Positions 1-6,965 of a stretch of 7,708 nucleotides of DNA are shown here, in pieces (the stretch's first letter is position 1; each line of letters begins with the position of its first letter). Made by a program: the position numbers and the translations under genes. This DNA comes from Gammaproteobacteria bacterium (GTDB lineage Bacteria; Pseudomonadota; Gammaproteobacteria; Pseudomonadales; Halomonadaceae): NCBI GenBank assembly GCA_023485185.1, contig JAMCZP010000358.1, forward strand, positions 1 through 7,708, in the 5' to 3' direction. The notes beneath the pieces were generated by a model, which did no database searches, was not told the origin of the DNA, and saw nothing but the letters and a program-made list of their open reading frames with translations.

Positions 1-131
1 CAAAGAATCCACAGGATACCGTTGAGCATCTGGCGGTCGTCCCGGCGAGGGCGCCCCATGGTCTGCGGCGGAGAAACGATGTCCTCGATCATCTGCCAAC
101 GCTGATCAGAAAGCTCGTAACGGCCTGCCAT
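1..131 (-). CDS. IS5-family transposase, N-terminal part (3' end off window)
   Basis: The first 43 codons of a transposase are visible on the minus strand, beginning MAGRYELSDQRWQMIEDI and continuing through a GRPRRDD segment to NGILWIL. This is the typical N-terminus of IS5-family (IS427-like) transposases, the DUF4096 region that precedes the DDE catalytic domain. The catalytic residues lie outside the window. The ATG at 131-129 is preceded by a perfect AGGAGG ribosome binding site at 142-137 with a 5-base spacer, which fixes the start. The enzyme would cut and join the ends of its own element. Whether the copy is intact or split into two frames, as is common in the IS427 group, cannot be seen here. 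Confidence 0.88.
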   Translation of the reverse strand, partial: MAGRYELSDQRWQMIEDIVSPPQTMGRPRRDDRQMLNGILWIL

Positions 132-171
132 ATCGCCCTCCTGCTCAATGAACAGAGAGAGCGTAACATTT

Positions 172-191
172 ATGACTTTTCAGACAGAACC
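172..191 (-). repeat. Probable terminal inverted repeat of the IS5-family element
   Basis: Read on the minus strand, the element would begin GGTTCTGTCTGAAAAGTC about 60 bases upstream of the transposase start. The flanking TA at 192-193 fits the short TA or TNA target duplications of IS427-like elements. The GTCTG-AAAAGT style is compatible with this family. The partner repeat is off the window, so the exact boundary is inferred from position and flanking bases only. Confidence 0.5.
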
Positions 192-271
192 TAGCAGCCA
201 CCAAGATAGCCTTGTGATCATCGCATTCGTATGAGCCACCTAGATTTCATCAATCTCCCTGCCAAGCGTAT

Positions 272-294
272 TTGTGCTAACATTTGTACACACA
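272..294 (+). promoter_or_regulatory. Tandem TTGT-N4-ACA operator and promoter of the toxin-antitoxin operon
   Basis: Two 11-base elements, TTGTGCTAACA at 272-282 and TTGTACACACA at 284-294, lie in tandem with one base between them (12-base period). Both fit TTGT-N4-ACA, an imperfect dyad. They sit 24-47 bases before the antitoxin start. An extended -10 like sequence, TGC followed by TAACAT (275-283), overlaps the first element, so a bound antitoxin would block RNA polymerase. This layout matches the autoregulation known for RelB/DinJ ribbon-helix-helix antitoxins. The role as operator is inferred, not shown. Confidence 0.55.
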
Positions 295-318
295 TAAAGA
301 CTTAAATAGGTACTCACC

Positions 319-603
319 ATGGACACCAGAATTCAATTTCGTGTTGATGAGGAAACAAAGCGCTTAAGCCAACAAATGGCTGAAAGCCAAGGGCGCACAT
401 TGAGTGATGCCTGCCGTGAATTTACTGAGCTGTTGGCTGAGCAACAGCGCAAGGTGTTGTCGCACGATACATGGCTAGCCCATCAGGTAAATCTAGCCTT
501 TGAGAAATATGATGAGGGTAAGACTTCCTTTATTGATCATGAAAACGCGAAAGCACAGATGGCTGAACGTAAGGCTAAAATCCGCCAGCAAGCCAAGCCA
601 TGA
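319..603 (+). CDS. RelB/DinJ-family antitoxin of a type II toxin-antitoxin system
   Basis: This 94-residue protein begins with a beta-strand-like TRIQFRVDEE (residues 3-12). A helical stretch follows, with GRTLSDACREF at about 25-35. Together these form the ribbon-helix-helix arrangement used by RelB/DinJ antitoxins to bind DNA as dimers. The charged C-terminal half (about 45-94, rich in K, E, R and A) would wrap and neutralise the toxin. It is the first gene of a two-gene operon and overlaps the toxin start by four bases (ATGA at 600-603), so the two are translationally coupled. The ribosome binding site is weak (AGG at 308-310). Repression of its own promoter through the tandem elements at 272-294 is likely. 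Family assignment is fairly sure; the subfamily is not. Confidence 0.82.
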   Translation: MDTRIQFRVDEETKRLSQQMAESQGRTLSDACREFTELLAEQQRKVLSHDTWLAHQVNLAFEKYDEGKTSFIDHENAKAQMAERKAKIRQQAKP

Positions 604-878
604 TTTTTTGGGAAGAAGAATCTCTTAATGATCGTGAGGTGATCTTTGAGTTTCTTTACGACTTTAACCCTCTAGTGGCGGAGAAAACCGATGACCTTAT
701 CGAAGTTAAAGCTGAAAACCTACTTGAGCAACCGATGATGGGCGTACAACGAGAAGGCATTCCAGGCAGATTACTTATCATCCCTGAGGTATCGCTGATT
801 ATTTCCTATTGGGTTGATGGATCTACTATTCGCATCATGCGAGTGCTTCATCAGAAACAGAAATTCCCAAGCAGCTAA
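600..878 (+). CDS. RelE/ParE-superfamily toxin
   Basis: This 92-residue protein is the second gene of the toxin-antitoxin operon. Its N-terminal half, with DREVIFEFLYDFNPLVAEKTDD at about 11-32, is the helical hairpin of the RelE/ParE fold. It is followed by the beta-sheet segments GRLLIIPEVSLIISYWV (56-72) and IRIMRVLHQKQKFP (77-90). The conserved R57 and the C-terminal R81-V-L-H84 stretch are typical of this superfamily. RelE-type members cut mRNA at the ribosome and ParE-type members inhibit gyrase; the sequence alone does not decide which applies. There is no own Shine-Dalgarno of note and the start overlaps the antitoxin stop, so translation is coupled. The protein is full length for the family and appears intact. 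Confidence 0.82.
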   Translation: MIFWEEESLNDREVIFEFLYDFNPLVAEKTDDLIEVKAENLLEQPMMGVQREGIPGRLLIIPEVSLIISYWVDGSTIRIMRVLHQKQKFPSS

Positions 879-1052
879 AGTAAAATACTGCTCTTCTCCT
901 CTTATCTATCTCTCCCCAGCCACAGCTCCTCCACTGCCATCCCTTGGTAAAACCTCAGCTGGTCTTATTAGCCAAAAGTGGTAGAGTTCCCGCCGATTCG
1001 ACTAGTGACTCGCGAAATAATAGGTTTTCGCACTTTAAACAGGAGAAAGGCC
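879..1052. other. Gap between the toxin and the symporter, with a small dyad
   Basis: These 174 bases hold the symporter leader. A dyad, GCGAAA (1012-1017) and TTTCGC (1026-1031), lies 22-41 bases before the GTG start and encloses an AATAAT (1016-1021) resembling a -10 box; no good -35 box is seen. The dyad could be an operator, but it is short. The ribosome binding site AGGAGA is at 1041-1046. Confidence 0.35.
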
Positions 1053-2303
1053 GTGCAGGAAATAGCACACAAAGGAAAATTTGGCTGGTGGCGGGGAATC
1101 GCCTTATGGAAGAAAATTCTCGCGGGCTTGGCGCTGGGTATTTTAGCCGGTGCGGTGTTAGGTGAAACCGCCAGCGTTTTTAAACCGCTGGGTGATATTT
1201 TTATCAACGCTATCATGATGCTGATTGTGCCGCTGGTATTTTCTACGCTGGTGGTAGGCATTACCTCCATGCGCGACCCACAAAAAATGGGCCGTATTGG
1301 TGCTCGCACTATCGGGCTTTATCTGGTCACGACGGCCTTTGCGATCAGCATTGGCTTGGTGCTTTCTACTCTGTTGCAGCCTGGGGTAGGCGTTAATTTA
1401 AGCTTCGACAGCGAAGTGGCGGCTAATGAAGCGCCTTCGTTGGTCTCCATCCTGGTCAATTTAGTGCCCCGCAACCCGCTAGATGCCCTGGCCAACGGCA
1501 ACATTATGCAGATCATTGTGTTTGCCATTGGTTTGGGTATTTCGCTGACCTTGATTGGCGATAAAGGCGAGCCGGTCATGAAGGTGTTCGATAGCTTTGC
1601 CGAGGCGATGTACAAGCTCACTGGCATTGTGATGGCGTTTGCGCCATTTGGTGTATTTGGCTTAATCGCCCATGTTTCAGGTCAATACGGATTAGAGATT
1701 CTATTACCACTGGCTAAGCTCATCGGCGTGGTGTATCTCGCTAGCATTATCCATGTGCTGGTCGTCTACTCAGGCTTTATCTCACTGATTGGCCGCCTGA
1801 ATCCGGTGCGTTATTTGAAAGGCAGCCTAGACGCCATTGTGGTCGCTTTTTCATCGGCCTCATCAGCAGGTACGCTTCCGGTGTCGATTCGCTGTGCGCA
1901 GAAAAACCTGGGCATTTCTGAGGGTGTCTCAGGCTTCGTGCTACCCGTGGGTGCCACCATCAATATGGACGGCACAGCGCTTTACCAGGGCGTTGTGGTG
2001 CTGTTTATTGCCCAGATGATTGGCGCTGACCTGACCATGATGGATTACGGCATGATTGTCGCCACCGGCACGCTGGCCTCTATCGGAACGGCCGGTGTTC
2101 CAGGGGCTGGCTTGATTATGCTCTCGATTGTTATGGCGCAGATTGGCCTGCCGCTGGAAGCCATTGCTGTAGTGGCGGGTATTGACCGTATTCTAGATAT
2201 GGCCCGCACTAGCGTTAACGTGGCCGGTGATTTAATGGTGACCACGCTAGTAGGTAAGAGCGAAGGTGAAATTGACCTAGCCACTTACAACACTCGCCGC
2301 TAG
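1053..2303 (+). CDS. Dicarboxylate/amino acid:cation symporter (DAACS family)
   Basis: This is a 416-residue inner-membrane transporter of the glutamate/aspartate/C4-dicarboxylate symporter family, which couples uptake to Na+ or H+. In this numbering it shows the serine-rich HP1 motif SSASSAGTLP (267-276), the NMDGT cation-binding motif (304-308), the HP2 loop GVPGAG (348-353) and the last-helix motif with D378, D382, R385, N389 and D393. These match archaeal GltPh residues D390, D394, R397, N401 and D405. The retained arginine points to an acidic substrate, although the exact substrate is unknown. I chose the GTG at 1053 because AGGAGA at 1041-1046 lies six bases upstream; an in-frame GTG at 978 would add 25 unusual residues without a good ribosome binding site. 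The length then fits the family. The gene is single and is followed by a 138-base gap. Confidence 0.9.
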   Translation: MQEIAHKGKFGWWRGIALWKKILAGLALGILAGAVLGETASVFKPLGDIFINAIMMLIVPLVFSTLVVGITSMRDPQKMGRIGARTIGLYLVTTAFAISIGLVLSTLLQPGVGVNLSFDSEVAANEAPSLVSILVNLVPRNPLDALANGNIMQIIVFAIGLGISLTLIGDKGEPVMKVFDSFAEAMYKLTGIVMAFAPFGVFGLIAHVSGQYGLEILLPLAKLIGVVYLASIIHVLVVYSGFISLIGRLNPVRYLKGSLDAIVVAFSSASSAGTLPVSIRCAQKNLGISEGVSGFVLPVGATINMDGTALYQGVVVLFIAQMIGADLTMMDYGMIVATGTLASIGTAGVPGAGLIMLSIVMAQIGLPLEAIAVVAGIDRILDMARTSVNVAGDLMVTTLVGKSEGEIDLATYNTRR

Positions 2304-2441
2304 GCAGATTGTTGCGTTTAATCAATGTCATATTCGTCCGCTGCCGCTGGCGGCGGGCGCCCCCTCTCGTTACGCAGCAGTTGTGATCCAAGCTTTTTCT
2401 CGGCAACCTAGTGTTTATATTCCAAGCTGAGTACCGCTGCC
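2304..2441. other. Intergenic gap between the symporter and the DUF4202 gene
   Basis: These 138 bases hold no gene. A GC-rich dyad, CTGCCG-CTGG-CGGCGG at 2341-2356, could form a small hairpin, but no T-run follows it. A TATATT sequence near 2416-2421 resembles a -10 box 20 bases before the DUF4202 start, with no convincing -35 box. I therefore cannot say whether the two genes share a transcript. Confidence 0.4.
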
Positions 2442-3032
2442 ATGCCAAGCGCGTTTGACCAAACCCTTATTGCCATTGATACCCTACATGCTGAAGACCC
2501 ACGCTCCACGACGCTCTCCGACGGCACCATAATGCCCCAGGAGCTTGCCTATGCCCAACGTATGAGTGGCTGGCTAGATCGCGTACACGATGCACCCGAT
2601 GAGGTATTGCGCTTGGCAGTTCGTGCCCAGCACCTGCAACGCTGGTTAGTGCCGCGGGAAGCGTATCCTGAAGGGCGTATCGGCTATTTAACCTGGCGGC
2701 GTGACCAAGCAACCCGCGCGGGTGACACTACTGCCAAGCTCATGCGCGAGGCAGGCTTTACTGCTGAAGATGCTGATCGAGCAGCAACTATTATTGGCAA
2801 AAAAGGTTTGGGCCGTGATCCCGATGTGCAAGCACTGGAAGATTGCGCCTGTCTGGTATTTCTGGAGAACTACTTTGCTGATTTCTCACGCAAAATTGAG
2901 CACGACCATATGGTGCGCATTGTGCAGAAAACCTGGCGTAAGATGTCGCCTCGCGCGCATGAGCTGGCTTTAACGCTGCCAATGTCGGACGCTTCCGCAG
3001 CGTTGGTCAAAGAAGCACTGGGCGTGGCGTAA
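2442..3032 (+). CDS. DUF4202 family protein, function unknown
   Basis: This 196-residue soluble protein has all the hallmarks of the DUF4202 family. They are MSGWLDR at 41-47, RAQHLQRW with H64 at 61-68, PREAYPEGRIGYLTWRR at 71-87, and the signature GLGRDPDVQ-ALEDCACLVF across 122-140 followed by LENYFADF (141-148). A KTWRKMS stretch lies at 163-169. Length and start agree with the family, whose members begin with a similar FDxxLxAIDxxHAEDP segment, although the ribosome binding site is poor. No signal peptide or membrane segment is visible. The invariant His, Arg, Trp and Asp/Glu residues in an all-helical protein recall HD-type hydrolases, but that is only a suggestion. It lies 90 bases before ydiJ on the same strand. 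No function can be assigned. Confidence 0.85.
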   Translation: MPSAFDQTLIAIDTLHAEDPRSTTLSDGTIMPQELAYAQRMSGWLDRVHDAPDEVLRLAVRAQHLQRWLVPREAYPEGRIGYLTWRRDQATRAGDTTAKLMREAGFTAEDADRAATIIGKKGLGRDPDVQALEDCACLVFLENYFADFSRKIEHDHMVRIVQKTWRKMSPRAHELALTLPMSDASAALVKEALGVA

Positions 3033-3060
3033 AGCATCACCTTGAGATGCAGCCAGGCAG

Positions 3061-3092
3061 CCGCTGCGGTAAAGTAGCGGACTCTCTTTATT
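3061..3092 (+). terminator. Possible weak hairpin terminator or attenuator after the DUF4202 gene
   Basis: CCGCTGC (3061-3067) and GTAGCGG (3074-3080) can pair over seven bases with one G-U pair, around a six-base loop. A T-rich stretch, ACTCTCTTTATT, follows. The U tract is interrupted, so termination would be partial at best. It lies in the 90-base gap before ydiJ. Confidence 0.3.
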
Positions 3093-3122
3093 GCGCCCCC
3101 AGCACTGACGGCCTGATCAACT

Positions 3123-6100
3123 ATGATTGCATCCTTGGACACCCGTACCGCCCCGTTTGAACGTTTGGGGAAAGACTACGTACATTTTTTAGAAGCCCTC
3201 AAAGCACGCGGTTTTGAGGGTGAAATCGCGCCCGATTACGCTAACCGCACAGTGTTAGCGACGGATAATTCGATTTATCAGCGCCTGCCCCAGGCGGCGG
3301 TCTACCCCAAACATGCAGAAGATATTGAGCGCCTGGCCCGGCTGGCCGCGCAAACGTCCCATCGCGGCATCGTGTTAACGCCCCGCGGTGGCGGCACCGG
3401 CACCAATGGGCAACCGTTGACCGATGGTATCGTGGTGGATGTGTCACGCCACATGAACCAGATCCTGGAAATCGACGTTGAGAACGGGCGGGTCCGTGTG
3501 CAAGCAGGCGTCGTCAAAGACCAGCTTAACGCCGCGCTCAAACCCCATGGGCTGTTTTTCGCACCAGAGCTTTCCACCTCTAACCGCGCCACCATCGGCG
3601 GCATGATTTCCACCGATGCCAGCGGCCAGGGCAGCTGTGAGTATGGCAAAACCCGCGACCATGTATTGGAACTCGATACCATCCTGCTTGGCGGCCAACA
3701 CCTGCATAGCCGAGCGTTAACGCCAGATGAAGAACAGGTTGGCCGCCAGCAGGAAGGCACTCTGGGTCGCGTGCATTCCACCGCCGCCGAGATTATCGAT
3801 CAACAGCGTGAGCTGATTGCGGCCACCTTTCCGCCGCTCAACCGCTGTTTAACCGGCTATGACCTGGCCCACTTACGCGATGCTGAAGGGCAGCTCAATC
3901 TCAATAGCCTACTGTGTGGCTCGGAAGGCTCATTAGGCTTTTTGAACGAAGCCGTGCTGAATGTGCTGCCGATCCCTAAGCACTCCACGCTGGTTAACGT
4001 GCGTTACACCAGTTTTATGGATGCCCTGCGGGATGCCAACGTGTTAAAGAGTAGCGCGGCGAATCCCACCTCTATCGAAACGGTAGATGACACGGTGCTT
4101 CAGCTCGCTATGGAAGACTTCGTTTGGGACAGCGTGGCGGAGTTCTTTCCTGCTACGGGCAGCTCGCCCATTCGCGGCATTAACCTGATTGAGTTTAATG
4201 ACAACGACCCCGAACAACTGGCCAGCCGCGTTACGGCATTTACCCACCACTTAAGCCAAGATACTACAGTGGAGCGGCTTGGCTTCACCCTGGCGGAAGG
4301 TCGCGGGCAGATTCAAAAAGTCTACGCCATGCGCAAACGTTCCGTAGGCTTGCTCGGCAACGTACAGGGTGAAAAACGCCCAATTGCCTTTGTGGAGGAT
4401 ACCGCGGTACCACCGGAGCATCTGGCCGACTTTATTAGCGAGTTCCGCGCTGCACTGGATGCCCGGGGGCTCTCCTATGGCATGTTTGGACATGTGGATG
4501 CTGGCGTGCTCCATGTGCGCCCCGCCATCGATATGAAAGACCCCGAACAGGAAACACTGATTCGCGCAGTTTCCGATGAAGTGGCGGTACTTACCCAGAA
4601 GTATGGCGGCCTGCTGTGGGGCGAACACGGCAAAGGCGTGCGTTCAGAATACGCACCCAAGTTCTTTGGTGAACTCTACCCTAGCCTACAGCGGGTAAAA
4701 GCGGCGTTTGACCCCTACAACCAGCTTAACCCTGGCAAGATCGCCACACCTTCCGAGAGTAGTGAAGTGATCGCCAAAGATAGCGACCCCGATCTGCTAA
4801 CGGTCGATAGCGTGCCCATGCGCGGCCAGTTTGATCGCACCATTGATGAGCGCGCCTGGCAGGCCTACGACGCGGCGGTTTACTGCAATGGCAATGGCGC
4901 TTGCTACAACTACGACCTTGATGATCCGATGTGCCCCTCTTGGAAAGCCACCCGGGATCGTCGCCACTCGCCGAAAGGCCGCGCCAGTTTGATCCGAGAG
5001 TGGCTGCGTTTGCAGTCTCAGGCAGGAATCGATGTGGTGGAAGAGTCGCGCAAGAAGAAAGCTGAAGGCGGCTGGGGCTTTATTAAAAGCTTTCCGCTAC
5101 GCATGGCGAATACGCTCAGCCGTAAGCAGCATCACGATTACTCCCATGAGGTTTACGACGCCATGGCGGGCTGTCTGGCGTGCAAGTCTTGCGCGGGGCA
5201 GTGTCCCGTTAAGGTCAACGTTCCCCAGTTTCGTTCGCAGTTTTTAGAGGTCTACCACGGCCGCTATCTACGACCTTTACGCGACTACATCATTGGTGGC
5301 ACTGAATTTCTGCTGCCCACACTTGCCAAAGCTGTCCCCGTGTACAACCGGGTCATTGGCCAACGCTGGGTAGAAAAACTGATGCGTGGTCAGTTGGGCA
5401 TAAGCGACTCCCCTGCGCTTTCCCGTGCCAGTGTGAAGAAACAGCTAAGGGCTTGGGGGGTCGCCGAAGCCACGCCCACGGCACTTGCGCTACTTACCGA
5501 GCAGCAGCGTGCAGGTAGCGTGATTATTGTTCAAGATGCGTTTACCACCCACTTCGAAGCTACGCTAGTGATGGACGTGGTGGAATTGCTGTCGCGCCTT
5601 AACCTGCGCGTATTTGTCATGCCCTTCTCGGCCAATGGCAAACCGCTTCAAGTGCAGGGCTTTTTGGGCGCGTTCGAGCGCACCGCCGCTAAGCAGGCCG
5701 AGCGGCTTCGTACCTTGGCCCGCTTCGATATTCCGATGGTGGGTATCGATCCGGCAATGACGCTGACCTACCGCCAAGAGTACGTCAAAGCGCTGGGTAA
5801 TGAGGCCGTGCCTGAGGTACTGATGCTGCAAGAGTGGCTGGCGACAAGAATTAACACCCTGGCGCCCAGTCAACTGACGCTAACCGACCCTGGCTTTAAA
5901 CTACTTTCCCACTGTACCGAGAAAACCAACGCCCCGGGCAGCCCCAAGGCGTGGCAGCAGGTATTTGCGGCGTTTGGTTTAGAGCTTGAACTGATGGCCA
6001 GCGGTTGCTGCGGCATGTCCGGCACCTACGGCCATGAAACCCGCAACGCAGCAACCTCGAAAACGATCTATGCCCAATCCTGGCAGCCCCAGGTGGAGGC

Positions 6101-6224
6101 GCAGGAGAACGCGGGCAGGCTTTTGGCGACGGGCTACTCCTGCCGCAGCCAAGTGAAGCGCTACTCTGAACAAATACTGCCGCACCCACTGCAAGCCCTA
6201 CTGGTGTGTTTACGCAGCCGCTAG
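3123..6224 (+). CDS. ydiJ: YdiJ-type FAD- and Fe-S-dependent D-2-hydroxyacid (D-2-hydroxyglutarate) dehydrogenase
   Basis: This 1033-residue protein matches E. coli YdiJ (about 1018 residues) along its length. The N-terminal FAD-binding domain has PRGGGTGTNGQ (87-97) and PELSTSNRATIGGM with TDASGQGS after it. The FAD-oxidase C-terminal domain has GHVDAGVLH (H457, H464) and WGEHGKG (E501, H502), the likely metal and substrate site of the D-2-hydroxyglutarate dehydrogenase group. A ferredoxin-like part follows with C588, C594, C604 and then CLACKSCAGQCP (C684, C687, C690, C694). A CCG domain ends the protein (C931, C962-C963-G964, C1007). It oxidises a D-2-hydroxy acid to the 2-oxo acid and feeds electrons to the respiratory chain; D-2-hydroxyglutarate is the substrate reported for E. 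coli YdiJ. The ribosome binding site is weak. A strong terminator follows the gene. Confidence 0.93.
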   Translation: MIASLDTRTAPFERLGKDYVHFLEALKARGFEGEIAPDYANRTVLATDNSIYQRLPQAAVYPKHAEDIERLARLAAQTSHRGIVLTPRGGGTGTNGQPLTDGIVVDVSRHMNQILEIDVENGRVRVQAGVVKDQLNAALKPHGLFFAPELSTSNRATIGGMISTDASGQGSCEYGKTRDHVLELDTILLGGQHLHSRALTPDEEQVGRQQEGTLGRVHSTAAEIIDQQRELIAATFPPLNRCLTGYDLAHLRDAEGQLNLNSLLCGSEGSLGFLNEAVLNVLPIPKHSTLVNVRYTSFMDALRDANVLKSSAANPTSIETVDDTVLQLAMEDFVWDSVAEFFPATGSSPIRGINLIEFNDNDPEQLASRVTAFTHHLSQDTTVERLGFTLAEGRGQIQKVYAMRKRSVGLLGNVQGEKRPIAFVEDTAVPPEHLADFISEFRAALDARGLSYGMFGHVDAGVLHVRPAIDMKDPEQETLIRAVSDEVAVLTQKYGGLLWGEHGKGVRSEYAPKFFGELYPSLQRVKAAFDPYNQLNPGKIATPSESSEVIAKDSDPDLLTVDSVPMRGQFDRTIDERAWQAYDAAVYCNGNGACYNYDLDDPMCPSWKATRDRRHSPKGRASLIREWLRLQSQAGIDVVEESRKKKAEGGWGFIKSFPLRMANTLSRKQHHDYSHEVYDAMAGCLACKSCAGQCPVKVNVPQFRSQFLEVYHGRYLRPLRDYIIGGTEFLLPTLAKAVPVYNRVIGQRWVEKLMRGQLGISDSPALSRASVKKQLRAWGVAEATPTALALLTEQQRAGSVIIVQDAFTTHFEATLVMDVVELLSRLNLRVFVMPFSANGKPLQVQGFLGAFERTAAKQAERLRTLARFDIPMVGIDPAMTLTYRQEYVKALGNEAVPEVLMLQEWLATRINTLAPSQLTLTDPGFKLLSHCTEKTNAPGSPKAWQQVFAAFGLELELMASGCCGMSGTYGHETRNAATSKTIYAQSWQPQVEAQENAGRLLATGYSCRSQVKRYSEQILPHPLQALLVCLRSR

Positions 6225-6232
6225 TAGTACCC

Positions 6233-6267
6233 AGAGGCTTACACCTGTCGTAAGCCTCTTATGTTTT
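6233..6267 (+). terminator. Intrinsic terminator of ydiJ
   Basis: A perfect 10-base inverted repeat, AGAGGCTTAC (6233-6242) and GTAAGCCTCT (6250-6259), encloses a seven-base loop. TATGTTTT follows, nine bases after the ydiJ stop codon. The T-run is only on the plus-strand side, so it serves ydiJ rather than the convergent gene to the right. Confidence 0.85.
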
Positions 6268-6346
6268 CAATTATCAGGTTTACAACGTGTGGTTTTTGCT
6301 AATTTGTTGAGTAATTGTTTCGCTTAGCGACTAATTTCGGCGCGTA

Positions 6347-6910
6347 TTAATTGATAAACGGTAGCGATGAGTGGTGCAGCACAATACGTAAGTTATTCTC
6401 TTCATCTAACTGGTAGCCCCAGCTTTTGTCTACCGTGGTGGTGTTGCCATCGCTATCTACCATAGAGACATTACCCATGGACAGGGCCGTATCGCCATTG
6501 ATAAAAATAGCGGCATTATCCACCGTCACCTCTTGCCAGCCCCGTAGTGCGAAACCACTGTCTTCAGGGAACTCATCACTATGGCCAACAAAATAAGCTA
6601 ATGCCCCTTCAGGCGTGCTCCGAAAGGTTTGTGGTGCTGCGGCGAGGGTCGGTTTAAAAAGCACGGGACCCATATCGTAGCCGTAGGCGCTATCAATCAC
6701 CGACTCAGCAAGTTCGGTGGCGGCCTGGATACCTTTCTCATCGTACTTGTTAGCAATCGCAATCAGGGCCTCTCCCCACGCTTTTTGTGCTTCAAGCACT
6801 TGCTCTTCGGTGATATCGCCACCTAAATGCGTCACCTGCGTGGCGCTTGCAAATGAACCAACGCCTAGTCCCAGACCCAATACAGTACTGGCAAGTAGTG
6901 ATTTCATCAT
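6347..6910 (-). CDS. Exported NTF2-like (SnoaL/CaMKII-AD type) protein, function unknown
   Basis: This 187-residue protein starts at the ATG at 6910-6908, where GGAG lies ten bases upstream. A 19-residue longer reading from 6967 has no such site and would bury the signal peptide. Residues 1-23 form a signal peptide (MMKS, a hydrophobic LLASTVLGLGLGVGSF core, then ASA before TQ), so the mature protein of about 164 residues should be periplasmic or secreted. Recognisable segments are EAQKAWGEALI (40-50), AYGYDMGPVLFKPT (75-88), EGALAYFVGH (101-110), INGDTALSMGNV (137-148) and the C-terminal IVLHHSSLP (177-185). The last is typical of NTF2-like folds of the SnoaL/CaMKII-association type. I recall such proteins being labelled phosphoribosyl-AMP cyclohydrolase in databases, but nothing here supports that enzyme. 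It lies downstream of a response regulator on the same strand. Confidence 0.75.
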   Translation of the reverse strand: MMKSLLASTVLGLGLGVGSFASATQVTHLGGDITEEQVLEAQKAWGEALIAIANKYDEKGIQAATELAESVIDSAYGYDMGPVLFKPTLAAAPQTFRSTPEGALAYFVGHSDEFPEDSGFALRGWQEVTVDNAAIFINGDTALSMGNVSMVDSDGNTTTVDKSWGYQLDEENNLRIVLHHSSLPFIN

Positions 6911-6965
6911 GTTAGTCATTCTCCGTGGAGTAGTAATAAGCTGCTGCTTTGCAGCGTGCATAATC

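Noticed and set aside
870..892. AGCAG/CTGCT dyad at the end of the toxin gene as a terminator
   Set aside because: The stem is only five bases with a 13-base AT-rich loop, and the following sequence is pyrimidine-rich rather than a true T-run.
978..1052. 25-residue N-terminal extension of the symporter from a GTG at 978
   Set aside because: It has no ribosome binding site and no family-like sequence, while the GTG at 1053 has a good one.
2341..2356. GC-rich hairpin after the symporter as a terminator
   Set aside because: The stem is short with a G-U pair and no T-run follows on the plus strand, so I do not call a terminator.
3302..3781. Long minus-strand open frames inside ydiJ
   Set aside because: They are shadows of the GC-biased codon use of ydiJ. 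Their translations are low-complexity and match no family I recognise.
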